DNA from: an uncultured Pseudodesulfovibrio sp.
GTDB lineage: Bacteria > Desulfobacterota > Desulfovibrionia > Desulfovibrionales > Desulfovibrionaceae
NCBI RefSeq assembly: GCF_963662885.1
Contig: NZ_OY760065.1
Location: 320,001 to 384,000, forward strand
Direction: 5' to 3'
Length of the DNA: 64,000 bases
Positions 17,179-25,871 of this stretch are shown here, one piece after another. The number at the start of each line of letters is the position of its first letter. Position 1 is the stretch's first letter. A program made the position numbers and the translations under genes. A model generated the notes under the pieces. That model saw nothing but the letters and a program-made list of their open reading frames with translations, was not told the DNA's origin and did not search any database.

Positions 17179-18000
17179 TTGGACGAAGGATCCGACAGTC
17201 GATTTCGCAATATATTCAAGAAAATATTCGGTAACAACGACCATCAGATAGAGGAGCATATCCTCGAAGCGCGGGCCGACGGGGAGTTGGAGAGCCATGA
17301 GGTTTCCATGCTTCTGAATGTGCTCGGCCTGGACCAGAAGCTCGTCGAAGAGATCATGGTCCCGCGTACGGACATGGTCTGCGCCGACGCCTCCAGCACC
17401 GTCAAGGACGTCGCCGAACTGATCGTCAACCAGGGCGCCCACTCCCGTATTCCCATCTACCAGGACAACAAGGACCACATTTTCGGTCTGATCCATGCCA
17501 AGGATCTGCTCGAACCGTTGCTCAACGGCGAGGCAGACAGATCTGTTGTGGAATTGTTGCGTCCCGCCTTTTTCGTGGCCGAGGACAAGCCCCTGGACGA
17601 GGTCCTTGCCTACTTCAAGCGGGAAAAGCTGCATATGGCCGTGGTCCAGGATGAATACGGCGGCACCTCGGGCATGGTCACCATGGAAGACGTGCTAGAA
17701 GAGATCGTCGGCGAGATTTCGGACGAATATGACGACCAGCGCCCTGATGAAATCCAGGACTATTCGGACGGGACCTTCATCGTGTCGGGCCGTGCGCCGC
17801 TGGAAGACGTCAACCGCAAGTTCGCCCTCGACCTGGAAAGCGAAGAAGTGGACTCCATCGGCGGTTATCTGGCCGCTCTGTCCGGTCGCATCCCCCTCCA
17901 GGGCGAGCTGTATACCTTCTCTGGCTGGAGATTTGCGGTCATGGAAGCTGATGAGCGCCAGATCTGGACCATCAAGGTCGAACCGCTGGGGAAAGTCTAA
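17179..18000 (+). CDS. CBS-domain protein of the CorC/hemolysin C family
   Basis: Cytoplasmic 273-residue protein with two CBS repeats (beginning VPRTDMVCADAS and LRPAFFVAEDKP) and a C-terminal CorC/HlyC domain (DGTFIVSGRAPLEDVN). There is no N-terminal CNNM membrane domain, so it is the soluble CorC type linked to magnesium/cobalt efflux or YbeX-like ribosome functions. The start is TTG at 17179, six bases after AAGGAGT. It is next to lnt, the same pairing as ybeX-lnt in enterobacteria. Confidence 0.9.
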   Translation: MDEGSDSRFRNIFKKIFGNNDHQIEEHILEARADGELESHEVSMLLNVLGLDQKLVEEIMVPRTDMVCADASSTVKDVAELIVNQGAHSRIPIYQDNKDHIFGLIHAKDLLEPLLNGEADRSVVELLRPAFFVAEDKPLDEVLAYFKREKLHMAVVQDEYGGTSGMVTMEDVLEEIVGEISDEYDDQRPDEIQDYSDGTFIVSGRAPLEDVNRKFALDLESEEVDSIGGYLAALSGRIPLQGELYTFSGWRFAVMEADERQIWTIKVEPLGKV

Positions 18001-18003
18001 ACC

Positions 18004-19521
18004 GTGTACCAACTGGTTCTTCTCGCGACGTTGGGGGCCTGGATCGGGTTCGCCAACCCGCTTTTTCATTTTCCTCCGGCCGTGTTGGCCTTCCCGCTGG
18101 GCTTGGCCTGGATCGGACTGCGAGCCGTGTCCGGCCGCAAGGCGTTCCGTTTCGGCTGGCTGGCAGGCACTCTGGCGGCAACTGGCTGCTTTTACTGGAT
18201 GGTCATTCCGGTACAGATATATGGCGGCCTGCCCTGGTACATCGCCCTGCCCTGTCCTGTGCTCCTGGCTGCGATCATAGGGCTCTATTTTGCCCTCTTC
18301 ACCTACGCCATGCACCACGCGGCCAAGCTCATCGACGGCGTGAGTCTCTGCCTTTTGGCCGGTTTTACCTGGGCTTCCATGGAAATGCTTATGGGGACCC
18401 TTTTCTCGGGATTTCCCTGGATGAATCTGTCTTCGGCCTTTGCTGCCTGGCCTTTTGCCGTGCAGGGAGCCTCGGTCATAGGAGCTTTCGGCCTGTCCGG
18501 AGTGTTTGCCGCGCTGGCTGTAGCCGTATTACTCTGCTCGACATATCGTGGAGCCTTGATCCTGGCCGTTGGGCTCGGTGCGTTGATTGTCGGATTCGGT
18601 TTTTATCGTGTGTCCACATTCGACGTGGGCAAGCGCGACTACATGGTCACCATGGTCCAGGGCAACGTGGATCAAGGGCTGAAGTGGGTTCCTGCCTATC
18701 AGGCAGAGACGCTTAAAAAATACGCCAAGCTGACTGCCGAAGCCGATGCAAAGCACCACCCCAAGGTGGTCGTCTGGCCCGAAACGGCCATGCCCTTCTA
18801 TCTGCAGGACCCGACCCCCTACCGCAAGGCCCTGGAAGCTCTGGCTCGCGACATGGAAACCCCGATCATCACCGGTTCGCCCGCCTACCGGGTGACCGAC
18901 ATGAAAACCCGTTCCTACAACTTGTATAACCGGGCCTGGCTCATGGACTCCATGGGACTGACCACCCAATACTACGACAAGGAACATCTGGTTCCGTTCG
19001 GCGAGTACATGCCGTTTGCCAAGTGGGTGCCCTTCAAACAGCTGGTTCAGGCTGCGGGCAACTTCAAGCCGGGCCTGGACAACAGGCCGCTCAAATTGAA
19101 CGGCGTTGCACTGGGTATGCTCATCTGCTATGAAGCGATCTTTCCGAATCTGGCGCAGCAACAGGTGGAACGTGGGGCCAACGTGCTGGTGAACATCAGC
19201 AACGACGCATGGTTCGGCAACACATCCGCCCCTGGGCAGCACCTTGACCTGGCCACCATGCGAGCCGTCGAGCAAGGGCGCTGGCTGGCCCGCTGCACCA
19301 ATACAGGCATCTCGGCGTTTATTGATCCGGTAGGTCGCGAGGCTGCCGTGAGCACACAATTCAAGGCCGAGAGCCTGAGCATTAAAATCGCTGCCCTTAC
19401 GGCCAATACCGTGTATCATCGCATTCACGGTTGGCTGAAGACTTTCATCTACGTGATGACCGCGGCCGCCTTTGGCTTTATCGCCTTTGCGGCCAGACGA
19501 AATAAAGGAATCAATCAATAA
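18004..19521 (+). CDS. lnt: Apolipoprotein N-acyltransferase
   Basis: Adds the third acyl chain to the N-terminal cysteine of lipoproteins in the inner membrane. 505 residues, GTG start 3 bases after the corC stop. Several N-terminal transmembrane spans (residues ~1-200) precede a periplasmic nitrilase-like domain with catalytic Glu (WPETAMPF), Lys (EHLVPFGEYMP) and Cys (GMLICYEAIFP); a final membrane span and short basic tail follow. The stop TAA overlaps the prfB ATG by one base. Confidence 0.95.
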   Translation: MYQLVLLATLGAWIGFANPLFHFPPAVLAFPLGLAWIGLRAVSGRKAFRFGWLAGTLAATGCFYWMVIPVQIYGGLPWYIALPCPVLLAAIIGLYFALFTYAMHHAAKLIDGVSLCLLAGFTWASMEMLMGTLFSGFPWMNLSSAFAAWPFAVQGASVIGAFGLSGVFAALAVAVLLCSTYRGALILAVGLGALIVGFGFYRVSTFDVGKRDYMVTMVQGNVDQGLKWVPAYQAETLKKYAKLTAEADAKHHPKVVVWPETAMPFYLQDPTPYRKALEALARDMETPIITGSPAYRVTDMKTRSYNLYNRAWLMDSMGLTTQYYDKEHLVPFGEYMPFAKWVPFKQLVQAAGNFKPGLDNRPLKLNGVALGMLICYEAIFPNLAQQQVERGANVLVNISNDAWFGNTSAPGQHLDLATMRAVEQGRWLARCTNTGISAFIDPVGREAAVSTQFKAESLSIKIAALTANTVYHRIHGWLKTFIYVMTAAAFGFIAFAARRNKGINQ

Positions 19522-20640
19522 TGTTGGAATATAACGAACTGAAAGCCGCTTCCTCGGATCTGATCGAACAATACGAGTCCCTTTGGGGGCGTCTTTGACT
19601 ATGCCGAGACCAAGTCACGTCTTGACGAGATAGAAAAAGAACTTTCCAAACCCGGAGCCTGGGACAACCCTGAGGCTCTGACCCCTGTGCTCAAAGAAAA
19701 AAGCCAGCTCTCCACCAAGCTCGAAATGTACAACAATCTGTCCGAGGCCCGTGACGACCTGGACGCCTGGCTCGAACTCGCTCATGAGGATCCTGAAGAG
19801 GAATCCCTGTCGGCTTTGAACGCACAAGTGGGCCTGCTCCGAGAGCGGTTGGCCGGAACGGAACTGGCGACCATGTTTGCTTTCGAGCACGACAAGGGCA
19901 ACGCCATTCTCGAAATCCATCCGGGCGCGGGCGGCGTTGAGTCCCAGGACTGGGCCGAGATGCTTCTGCGCATGTACAACCGCTACGCCGAGCGAAAGGG
20001 GTTCAAAGTCACCCAACTGGATTATCAGGCGGGTGACGAAGCCGGCATCAAGTCCGTGACCCTGCAGATCGAGGGCCTCTTTGCCTACGGGCTGCTCAAA
20101 GGAGAAACCGGCGTACACCGGCTGATCCGAATTTCCCCCTTTGACTCTTCGGGACGGCGGCATACTTCCTTTGCCTCGGTGGACGTGTACCCGGACATGG
20201 ACGACGACATCGAGATCGAGGTTCGGGACGAGGACCTGCGTATTGACACCTTCCGGTCCAGCGGGCCCGGCGGTCAGTCGGTCAACAAGACCAGTTCGGC
20301 CGTGCGCATCACCCACATCCCCACGGGCATCGTGGCCCAGTGCCAGAACGAGAAGTCCCAACACCGCAACAAGGCCACCGCTTTGCGTCTGGTCAAGGCT
20401 CGGCTGTATGAGCAGGAATTGAAAAAGATCGAGGAAAGCCGCAGACAGGATTACCAGGCCAAGGAAGCCATCGCCTGGGGAAGCCAGATACGGACATATA
20501 CTCTGCAACCGTATCGTTTGGTCAAAGACCACCGATCCAATAGTGAAAGCGGCAATGTGGACGCATTCCTGGACGGTGATCTGGACGAAATGATCCGAAA
20601 CTACTTATTATTCATCCATGCCCACGGACAAAAAAATTAA
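19521..20640 (+). CDS. prfB: Peptide chain release factor 2 (programmed +1 frameshift)
   Basis: Releases finished peptides at UGA and UAA codons. It is read as a 25-codon leader from ATG 19521 (MLEYNELKAASSDLIEQYES...) up to an in-frame TGA at 19596-19598. Reading continues in the +1 frame from GAC (19597) to the stop at 20638, giving 372 residues. The main part holds the GGQ motif (SSGPGGQSVNKT, peptide hydrolysis) and the SPF tripeptide (ISPFDSSGRRHTSF) that defines RF2. It overlaps lnt by one base and the following GGDEF gene by 23 bases. Confidence 0.97.
19585..19599 (+). promoter_or_regulatory. RF2 autoregulatory frameshift site
   Basis: GGGGG (19585-19589), three bases, then CTT TGA C (19593-19599). 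This is the classic prfB arrangement: an internal Shine-Dalgarno-like sequence just upstream of a slippery CTT codon and a poorly terminated UGA followed by C. Low RF2 lets the ribosome slip +1 and make more RF2. Confidence 0.95.
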
Positions 20641-21469
20641 ATTCCCCGAGAACGAACTCGCAGCGGAACTCTCCACGCTCCAGGAGGAGTTGTGTGAATA
20701 CGCCAAGGGTGCCGACGAAAACCTTGACCAGGCGGTCTGGGTATTCCGGCTCATTCAGGGAGTCAGCAATGAGGAATGGGAGTCCATCGCTGCCAGGCGC
20801 GACCTCGGCCAATGGCTCTCCCTGCCCATCAACGGCGACGCCTACCCGCACCTTAAGCGGTTCCAGGAGACTCTGGAAAAGCTCGCCTACCAGACCGACC
20901 ACGACCCGCTCACCGGGCTGGCCAACCGGCGGGCCTTCGATCGCATCCTGGATATCGAGATCGAACGATCCAAGCGCGCCCACACCCCGCTCTCGCTGGC
21001 CATATTCGACCTGGACGATTTCAAGAGCGTCAACGACACCTACGGTCACCAGAAGGGAGACGAGGTCCTGAGCACCTTTGCCCGGCATCTCAAGGCGACC
21101 ACTCGGCGCTACGATCTGGCGGCCCGCTTCGGCGGTGAGGAGTTCTCGCTGATCATGGCCGGGTCCGGCCTGGTCAAGGCGCAGCGGCTTTTGAGCCGCC
21201 TGCTCAACGAGTTCAAGCAAATCGAATTTTCCATCCCCGATGGGGAAGGAACCTTTCATGTCACCTGTTCCGTCGGGCTGACCTGCTACAAGGGAAGCGT
21301 GAATATTACGGACAAGGAACTGATCGAGCTGGCTGACGGCGCACTTTACGAAGCCAAGGCCGCAGGCAAGGATCAGGTCAAGGTTTCCAGGCTCGCATTC
21401 GCGGACAATGTACCCAATGAGACCCTGGTGCACGCCAACGAAAAGCAGTTCCTGTTCGGCGGGAAATAA
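20618..21469 (+). CDS. GGDEF-domain protein, probable diguanylate cyclase
   Basis: Soluble protein of 283 residues. An N-terminal ~90-residue helical segment of unknown role (EWESIAARRDLGQWL) precedes a GGDEF domain with DPLTGLANRR, the active-site RFGGEEFSLIM and the C-terminal GADGALYEAK-like block (ADGALYEAKAAGKDQ). GGEEF is a competent variant for making cyclic di-GMP. An allosteric RxxD inhibitory site was not clear. Its start lies inside prfB; the next gene is a MinD/FlhG-like ATPase, so flagellar or polar output is possible. Confidence 0.9.
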   Translation: MPTDKKIKFPENELAAELSTLQEELCEYAKGADENLDQAVWVFRLIQGVSNEEWESIAARRDLGQWLSLPINGDAYPHLKRFQETLEKLAYQTDHDPLTGLANRRAFDRILDIEIERSKRAHTPLSLAIFDLDDFKSVNDTYGHQKGDEVLSTFARHLKATTRRYDLAARFGGEEFSLIMAGSGLVKAQRLLSRLLNEFKQIEFSIPDGEGTFHVTCSVGLTCYKGSVNITDKELIELADGALYEAKAAGKDQVKVSRLAFADNVPNETLVHANEKQFLFGGK

Positions 21470-21481
21470 CGGAGACGGATA

Positions 21482-22291
21482 ATGAATCACAACAATACAC
21501 TCAGTCTCTCGATCATGAGCGGCAAAGGCGGAGTCGGCAAGACCAACATCGTGCTCAATCTGGGCTATGCCCTGCACGGTATGGACATTAAGTCCATGCT
21601 CATGGATTGCGACCTCGGTCTGGCCAACCTCGACGTCCTGCTCGGCATCTCCCCGGATCGAAATCTGCACGACCTGCTGCAGACCGGCGTGGACGCGGAA
21701 GACGTTGTTGTCCCCATTGAGGACGGCTTTGACATGCTGCCGGCCACCAGCGGCGTACCCGAACTGGTAGAGATGGACGAAGACCTTCAGGACATCCTGT
21801 TTACGAAGCTCATCAACATCGCTGGCAAGTACGACTTCCTCATGCTCGATCTCGGTGCCGGCATCAGCCACACGGTCCTGTCTCTGGCCGCTTTGACCCA
21901 ACTGCGGATTGTCGTGGTCACTCCGGAGCCCACCTCCTTGACCGACAGCTACGCCATGATCAAGGTGCTGGCCACTCAGCACGATATCAAGGACTTCCTG
22001 GTATTGGTGAATCAGGCGACCAGCGCCAAGGAGGCCAATCAGACCTTCGACCGACTCAATGCCGCGTGCATGAATTTCCTGAATATCGAGCTGCGCAACC
22101 TGGGCTTCGTGCACCAGGACCGTACCCTGGTTGAGTCGGTTCGACGCCAGACTCCGCTCCTTAAATTCGCCCCGCAGGCCACGGCCAGCAAGGATATCGT
22201 CGGAATCGCCAAGAAGCTCATTCGCTATCGCGACGATAACCGGGAACGCATAGGCAGCCGCCCCATTCTGAAAGATTTTCCTTCGGAATAA
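21482..22291 (+). CDS. MinD/ParA-family ATPase, FlhG-like
   Basis: P-loop ATPase of 269 residues with the deviant Walker A SGKGGVGKTN, the A' block DCDLGLANLDVLLG and YDFLMLDLGAGI as Walker B. The family includes MinD (division-site placement) and FlhG/FleN (flagellar number). The DLGLANLD pattern, the ~270 residue length and the lack of a MinC/MinE neighbour favour the FlhG side. There is no clear C-terminal amphipathic membrane helix. Co-directional with the GGDEF gene, 12 bases apart. Confidence 0.85.
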   Translation: MNHNNTLSLSIMSGKGGVGKTNIVLNLGYALHGMDIKSMLMDCDLGLANLDVLLGISPDRNLHDLLQTGVDAEDVVVPIEDGFDMLPATSGVPELVEMDEDLQDILFTKLINIAGKYDFLMLDLGAGISHTVLSLAALTQLRIVVVTPEPTSLTDSYAMIKVLATQHDIKDFLVLVNQATSAKEANQTFDRLNAACMNFLNIELRNLGFVHQDRTLVESVRRQTPLLKFAPQATASKDIVGIAKKLIRYRDDNRERIGSRPILKDFPSE

Positions 22292-22308
22292 GATTTAAGA
22301 AATAATGG

Positions 22309-22338
22309 TTGACGAAAAGAGTTATTTTTCGGCATAGT
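22309..22338 (+). promoter_or_regulatory. Probable promoter of the HU-selenoprotein pair
   Basis: TTGACG (22309-22314), 18-base spacer, CATAGT (22333-22338), 91 bases before the HU ATG. Moderate match to sigma70. Confidence 0.5.
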
Positions 22339-22428
22339 TAGTGAGAATTTCGGGACTGATTCCTTTTTTGTTACCACACAGGACCAATACCGGATCCTGC
22401 GGGAAACATATGTTTCAGGGGGAACATC

Positions 22429-22704
22429 ATGAATAAGAGCGAATTGATCAAGGCTCTGTCAGAACAGAAGAAAATGCACGTGGACGAGGCTACCAAGGTA
22501 GTCGGCGCCTTCGTGGACTCCGTCAAGGAAGCCCTGCTTCGGGGCGATCGTGTGGAGATTCGCGGTTTTGGCAGCTTTAAGATCAAGGACTACGAAGGGT
22601 ACACCGGGCGTAATCCCAAGACCGGAACTGTCGTCCAGGTCAGCCCCAAGAAACTTCCTTTCTTCCGTCCTGGTAAAGAGTTGAAGGAATATATAAACCA
22701 GTAG
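22429..22704 (+). CDS. HU/IHF-family DNA-binding protein
   Basis: DNA-bending protein of 91 residues, MNKSELIKALSEQKKMHVDE, with RGFGSFKIKDYEGYTGRNPKTG as its beta-arm region and a C-terminal FFRPGKELKEYI. It is more IHF-like than the HU at 9331, and the two are clearly different paralogues. AGGGGG-like ribosome site upstream. Its TAG stop is followed after one base by the ATG of the TGA-containing gene, so the two are coupled. Confidence 0.93.
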   Translation: MNKSELIKALSEQKKMHVDEATKVVGAFVDSVKEALLRGDRVEIRGFGSFKIKDYEGYTGRNPKTGTVVQVSPKKLPFFRPGKELKEYINQ

Positions 22705-22705
22705 G

Positions 22706-23566
22706 ATGCGACGACTTACATATTGCCTTTTTTTGGCAGCCCTGATCCTTGTGTGCGGCAACGCCTGGGCGCAGGGTTCTTTTCTGACCATCCTATATTC
22801 GGCAAATACGTATGGCACGGTGCGGCCATGCCCTACCTGAGGCGGTAAAACCCTCGGAGGGGTGGCCCGTCGGGCCACGTATTTTATGGACGTCCAACAA
22901 AACGACGCCCCCATGTTGCTGGTCTCTGGTGGATGGGAGTTTTTCCGTCCCAATGGCAATCCCGGGTTGACCAAGACCATGGTTTCCCTGAGCAAGGCGT
23001 TCAACGCCATGCATTACGATGTCGGATTACTCACAGCCCGCGAGGCCAAGGCTCTTACTGAGGACGATGTCCCCCGTTGGCCGTGGCAGAAGACTGCTGA
23101 GGAAGAACCGTTCACAGTGCAGGAAATCGACGGCGGGCGAAAGATTGGCTTTATGCGCTATCCGTCCTTAGCCCCGAAGGCCGATGGACCATCCGAAGCT
23201 CTGGTCGCCAAACTCTCCAAGGAGATAAAGGCGTATCGTGCTCAAGTGGATCTGCTTATCGGGTTATGTGATTGGGGTTGGGTAGCCGAAAGCGATTATC
23301 TCAAATCGAACCCGAGCCAGGTCCCGGACATGCTTTTTGGCAGTGGGGGCGGTTCGGGTATCAATGGACGTATTCAGGCCGACGGCCGCTGCCTATGGGT
23401 AAGGCCCTATGACAAAGGCCGTAGCCTGGTCGAAGTTAATATCCTGCAATGGCCGGAAAGAGAAAATTCATTTGCCTGGGAAGAAGCGAAGAATTATACA
23501 TCGGCTTCCATAGGTATGAACGACGCGATCGAGGATAATCCGGAAATAGACGCCCTCTTCCAATAA
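22706..23566 (+). CDS. Exported 5'-nucleotidase/metallophosphatase-like protein, probable selenoprotein (Sec at residue 45)
   Basis: The frame begins at ATG 22706, one base after the HU stop. It encodes a clean signal peptide (MRRLTYCLFLAALILVCGNAWA), then ILYSANTYGTVRPCPT, an in-frame TGA (22838-22840), and continues GGKTLGGVARRATYFMDVQQ without further stops to 23566 (286 residues). The TGA gives a CxxU redox-type motif in a conserved-looking block. A 7-bp GC hairpin sits 28 bases downstream at a bacterial SECIS distance. The GGVARRATY pattern resembles the N-terminal domain of periplasmic UshA-type phosphoesterases, though the usual metal HxD set is not evident. Alternatives are a nonsense-mutated gene, or initiation at GTG 22862 without a ribosome site. 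Confidence 0.72.
22838..22878 (+). promoter_or_regulatory. Candidate selenocysteine UGA plus bacterial SECIS hairpin
   Basis: TGA at 22838. GTGGCCC (22862-22868), loop GTC, GGGCCAC (22872-22878) form a perfect 7-bp stem. The loop starts with G and lies 28 bases after the UGA, within the 16-37 range usually required for SelB-dependent decoding. A second small hairpin (CCCT/AGGG) lies between. Confidence 0.65.
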
Positions 23567-23614
23567 GTCGGTAATATTTTCGGATGGATATGTATACTTC
23601 AGGAGGAGATGACG

Positions 23615-24496
23615 ATGGAATTACGAGGAGCTTTCACCGCTCTCTCGACACCTTTCAGGGATGGCGAGGTCGACGAATCGACCTATCGCGATTTCATTGA
23701 ATGGCAGATCGAGCAGGGTATTGACGGCCTGGTGCCGTGTGGCACCACCGGCGAAGCAGCGACCATGTCCCATGCGGAACAGGGAAAGGTCATCAAAATT
23801 TGCGTTGAGCAAACCAAAGGCCGTGTGCCGGTCATCGCCGGAGCCGGGTCCAACTCCACCAAGGAAGCCATCGAGTTGACCAAGATGGCCAAGGACGCCG
23901 GGGCTGACGCCACCCTGCAGATCACCCCCTACTACAACAAACCCACGCCTGGGGGTCTTGTTGCACACTTCAAAGCCATCGCCGACGCTGCTCCCCTGCC
24001 TATGGTCATCTACAACGTGCCCGGCCGCACAGGCTTGAACTGCCTGCCGTCCACGCTCAAGATGATCAAGGACGCCGTGCCTGAAGCCATCGCCGTCAAG
24101 GAAGCCACCGGCAACCTGTGCCAGGGTGCTGAAGTGGTCGAGCTTTGTGGGCGCGACTTCATGCTGCTGTCCGGCGACGACTTCACTGCCCTGCCCCTGC
24201 TGGCTGTGGGTGGTGTCGGGGTAATCTCCGTTATTTCCAACATCATGCCCAAGACCATGAGCTCCATGTGCCACGCGTTCTTTGACAAGGACCATGAAAA
24301 GGCGCTCGAACTGAGCCTCAAGATGGCCCCGGTAAACCGGGCCATGTTCATGGAGACCAATCCTATCCCGGTCAAGACTTCCCTGGCCATGATGGGCATC
24401 TTCAAGGATGCTCAGTTCCGTCTTCCCATCGTTCCTCTGCAGGACGAGAACAAACCCAAACTGAAAGCCGTGCTTAAAACCGCCGGTCTTTTGTGA
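23615..24496 (+). CDS. dapA: 4-hydroxy-tetrahydrodipicolinate synthase
   Basis: Condenses aspartate semialdehyde and pyruvate on the lysine/diaminopimelate pathway. 293 residues from ATG 23615. An ATG at 23609 is only two bases after AGGAGG, whereas 23615 has ideal spacing, so 23615 is preferred. Key blocks are VPCGTTGEAATMS, YYNKPTPGGL, YNVPGRTGLN (catalytic Tyr/Arg) and AVKEATGN, whose Lys forms the Schiff base. Followed by two terminators. Confidence 0.96.
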   Translation: MELRGAFTALSTPFRDGEVDESTYRDFIEWQIEQGIDGLVPCGTTGEAATMSHAEQGKVIKICVEQTKGRVPVIAGAGSNSTKEAIELTKMAKDAGADATLQITPYYNKPTPGGLVAHFKAIADAAPLPMVIYNVPGRTGLNCLPSTLKMIKDAVPEAIAVKEATGNLCQGAEVVELCGRDFMLLSGDDFTALPLLAVGGVGVISVISNIMPKTMSSMCHAFFDKDHEKALELSLKMAPVNRAMFMETNPIPVKTSLAMMGIFKDAQFRLPIVPLQDENKPKLKAVLKTAGLL

Positions 24497-24503
24497 TATT
24501 CAA

Positions 24504-24532
24504 GGCCTCGGCTCACAGCCGGGGCCTTTTTT
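24504..24532 (+). terminator. dapA terminator
   Basis: GGCCTCGGCT (24504-24513) pairs with AGCCGGGGCC (24517-24526) with one G-U pair and a three-base loop, followed by six T. It lies 8 bases after the dapA stop. Confidence 0.92.
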
Positions 24533-24549
24533 CGTCATCTCCCGGAAAA

Positions 24550-24575
24550 GGGACGGCCAAGGCCGTCCCTTTTTT
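24550..24575 (+). terminator. Second hairpin terminator, part of a duplicated segment
   Basis: GGGACGGCC (24550-24558) and GGCCGTCCC (24561-24569) around AA, followed by six T; A-rich before it, so it can work both ways. It resembles the bidirectional terminator at 25830-25870 and probably came with the duplicated gene end that follows. Confidence 0.85.
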
Positions 24576-24690
24576 GATGCCTCAGTAAGATAAGATCATG
24601 TGGCCGGCTGGCTGGCCATTCTCACGCCGACGGCCACCATGGCATTTGTCCCTGGTACAGGTAGGCTGTGCTCATACTGTTCACAACTGA
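24576..24690 (-). pseudogene. Decayed 3' fragment of a DsrE-like gene
   Basis: From GATGCC at 24576 the sequence runs parallel to 25866 onward, the end of the intact DsrE-like gene. Both share the stretches AAGATAAGATCAT / CGATAAGATCATT, CCGGCTGGCTGGCC, TCACGCCG and GGCTGTG-TCAT. By eye about three quarters of bases match, with small gaps. No reading frame of the 5' part is left. The rest of the space to 25015 is AT-rich and holds the next gene's promoter. Confidence 0.65.
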
Positions 24691-24937
24691 TCGCCTTTGC
24701 TTTGTCTTTTTCCGATCAATTATGAACGACAGGACATATTAACGCCAAGAGAGCGTTGACTGGATGTGCCCTCTCTCTCCCCTCCAGCCTGTTTTTCTTG
24801 TTTTCCGTTGAAATTGCACTGTCTGGTGCAAAGAAGTGTAAAGTTATCTTTAGAAAATGGTGCGATTATGTAAGGAAAACCGACAGTATTGTTTTTTTTT
24901 CAAATCGGATAAGTCATTGAAATATTGATGTTTACAT

Positions 24938-24955
24938 TTGGCATACGCCTTGCTT
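24938..24955 (+). promoter_or_regulatory. Sigma54-type (-24/-12) promoter of the first PEP-CTERM gene
   Basis: TTGGCATACGCCTTGCT: GG at 24940-24941 and GC at 24952-24953, exactly ten bases apart, with TGGCA and TTGCT flanks matching the RpoN consensus. The start codon is ~60 bases downstream. rpoN itself is encoded at 32655. Confidence 0.72.
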
Positions 24956-25014
24956 TGTGAATATATTGTCAAGTGTCATTCAGCACTGGTCACTCCTACC
25001 AAAAGGCGACCCCT

Positions 25015-25734
25015 ATGAAAAAATTTTTGTTGTGTCTTGCCGTCTGCATGTTGTTGATTCCCAACATGGCCAACGCCAGCGTCTTTACCTTTGATGACGA
25101 CTCCGAGCTCTCGGCATGGTACCCCGACCGTACCGCTCCCGACCAGTTCGAAACCACACCGGACGGCCGTCTCGCAATCGGTATAGCGCCTCCTGTGCCC
25201 GACCAGGTATTTTATCAGACCAAAGGTTCAAAGACGGACATCGATACGCCCGCAACGGGCAAAATGATCATCGGCGACCTGTTCGTCGACGCCGATTGGT
25301 ATGACATGCGCGCGGGCCTGTGGGGAACCTCAAGCGTCGGCGGTGTGACCGGGTGGCCGATCATCAGTTGGCATAATCTGACCGACAGCTACGGATTTCA
25401 TGTATGGGATCTGAACCATTGGGTCGCTGTCGCCCAGAATTATACAGAACAAGACGCATGGTATTCACTGGGGATGGCCATCACCGACAGTACCATCGAC
25501 TACTATATCAACAATTCGCTGGTATACAGTTCCTCTCTTTTCGTTCCCACGACAATCGATGAAATCATCTTGAATACCAAGACGTCCACCCCTCAGGAAT
25601 ATACTGTATTATGGGACAATGTCGGCGTGGTCGACGCTCCGACGCCCACTCCCGAGCCGTCCACATTCCTCCTGCTTGGTGTAGGACTTGCGGGTCTGCT
25701 GGGTGTCGGAAGAAAAAAGTTCACCAATAAGTAA
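25015..25734 (+). CDS. PEP-CTERM sorted exported protein
   Basis: 239 residues. Signal peptide MKKFLLCLAVCMLLIPNMANA, a ~190-residue extracellular domain rich in W/D/T (looks like an all-beta, lectin- or concanavalin-like fold, not assigned), then TPTPEPSTFLLLGVGLAGLL and a GRKKF tail. The tail is the PEP-CTERM sorting signal recognised by exosortase, which moves such proteins to the cell surface or exopolysaccharide. No exosortase is in the window. The start at ATG 25015 is fixed by the signal peptide; in-frame codons upstream to 24973 would overlap the sigma54 leader. Confidence 0.87.
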   Translation: MKKFLLCLAVCMLLIPNMANASVFTFDDDSELSAWYPDRTAPDQFETTPDGRLAIGIAPPVPDQVFYQTKGSKTDIDTPATGKMIIGDLFVDADWYDMRAGLWGTSSVGGVTGWPIISWHNLTDSYGFHVWDLNHWVAVAQNYTEQDAWYSLGMAITDSTIDYYINNSLVYSSSLFVPTTIDEIILNTKTSTPQEYTVLWDNVGVVDAPTPTPEPSTFLLLGVGLAGLLGVGRKKFTNK

Positions 25735-25753
25735 AGCGATTCGCCGAACAAGA

Positions 25754-25793
25754 GAAAGAGGCGCCTTTTTTTGAGGGGCGCCTCTTTCATTTT
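25754..25793 (+). terminator. Terminator of the first PEP-CTERM gene
   Basis: GAAAGAGGCGCC (25754-25765) and GGCGCCTCTTTC (25777-25788) form a perfect 12-bp stem, followed by ATTTT. Confidence 0.9.
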
Positions 25794-25829
25794 ACGGCAA
25801 GGGCCGGACGCCTCATCCGGAATGAGTAG

Positions 25830-25870
25830 GCATCAAAAAGGGACGACTTGTCGCCGTCCCTTTTTGATGC
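25830..25870. terminator. Bidirectional terminator between convergent genes
   Basis: GCATCAAAAAGGGACG (25830-25845) is the exact reverse complement of 25855-25870, a 16-bp perfect palindrome with a nine-base centre and an A run on one side and a T run on the other. It ends the DsrE-like gene on the minus strand and backs up the PEP-CTERM terminator on the plus strand. Confidence 0.9.
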
Positions 25871-25871
25871 C

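Noticed and set aside
20612..22114. 500-codon open frame on the minus strand
   Set aside because: Covers the GGDEF and MinD-like genes in reverse; no independent support.
22862..23566. GTG start for a shorter, non-selenocysteine form of the phosphoesterase-like protein
   Set aside because: No ribosome site, it would drop the signal peptide, and it begins within the SECIS-like hairpin. Kept only as the alternative.
23609..23614. Upstream ATG of dapA
   Set aside because: Only two bases from AGGAGG; the ATG six bases later has proper spacing.
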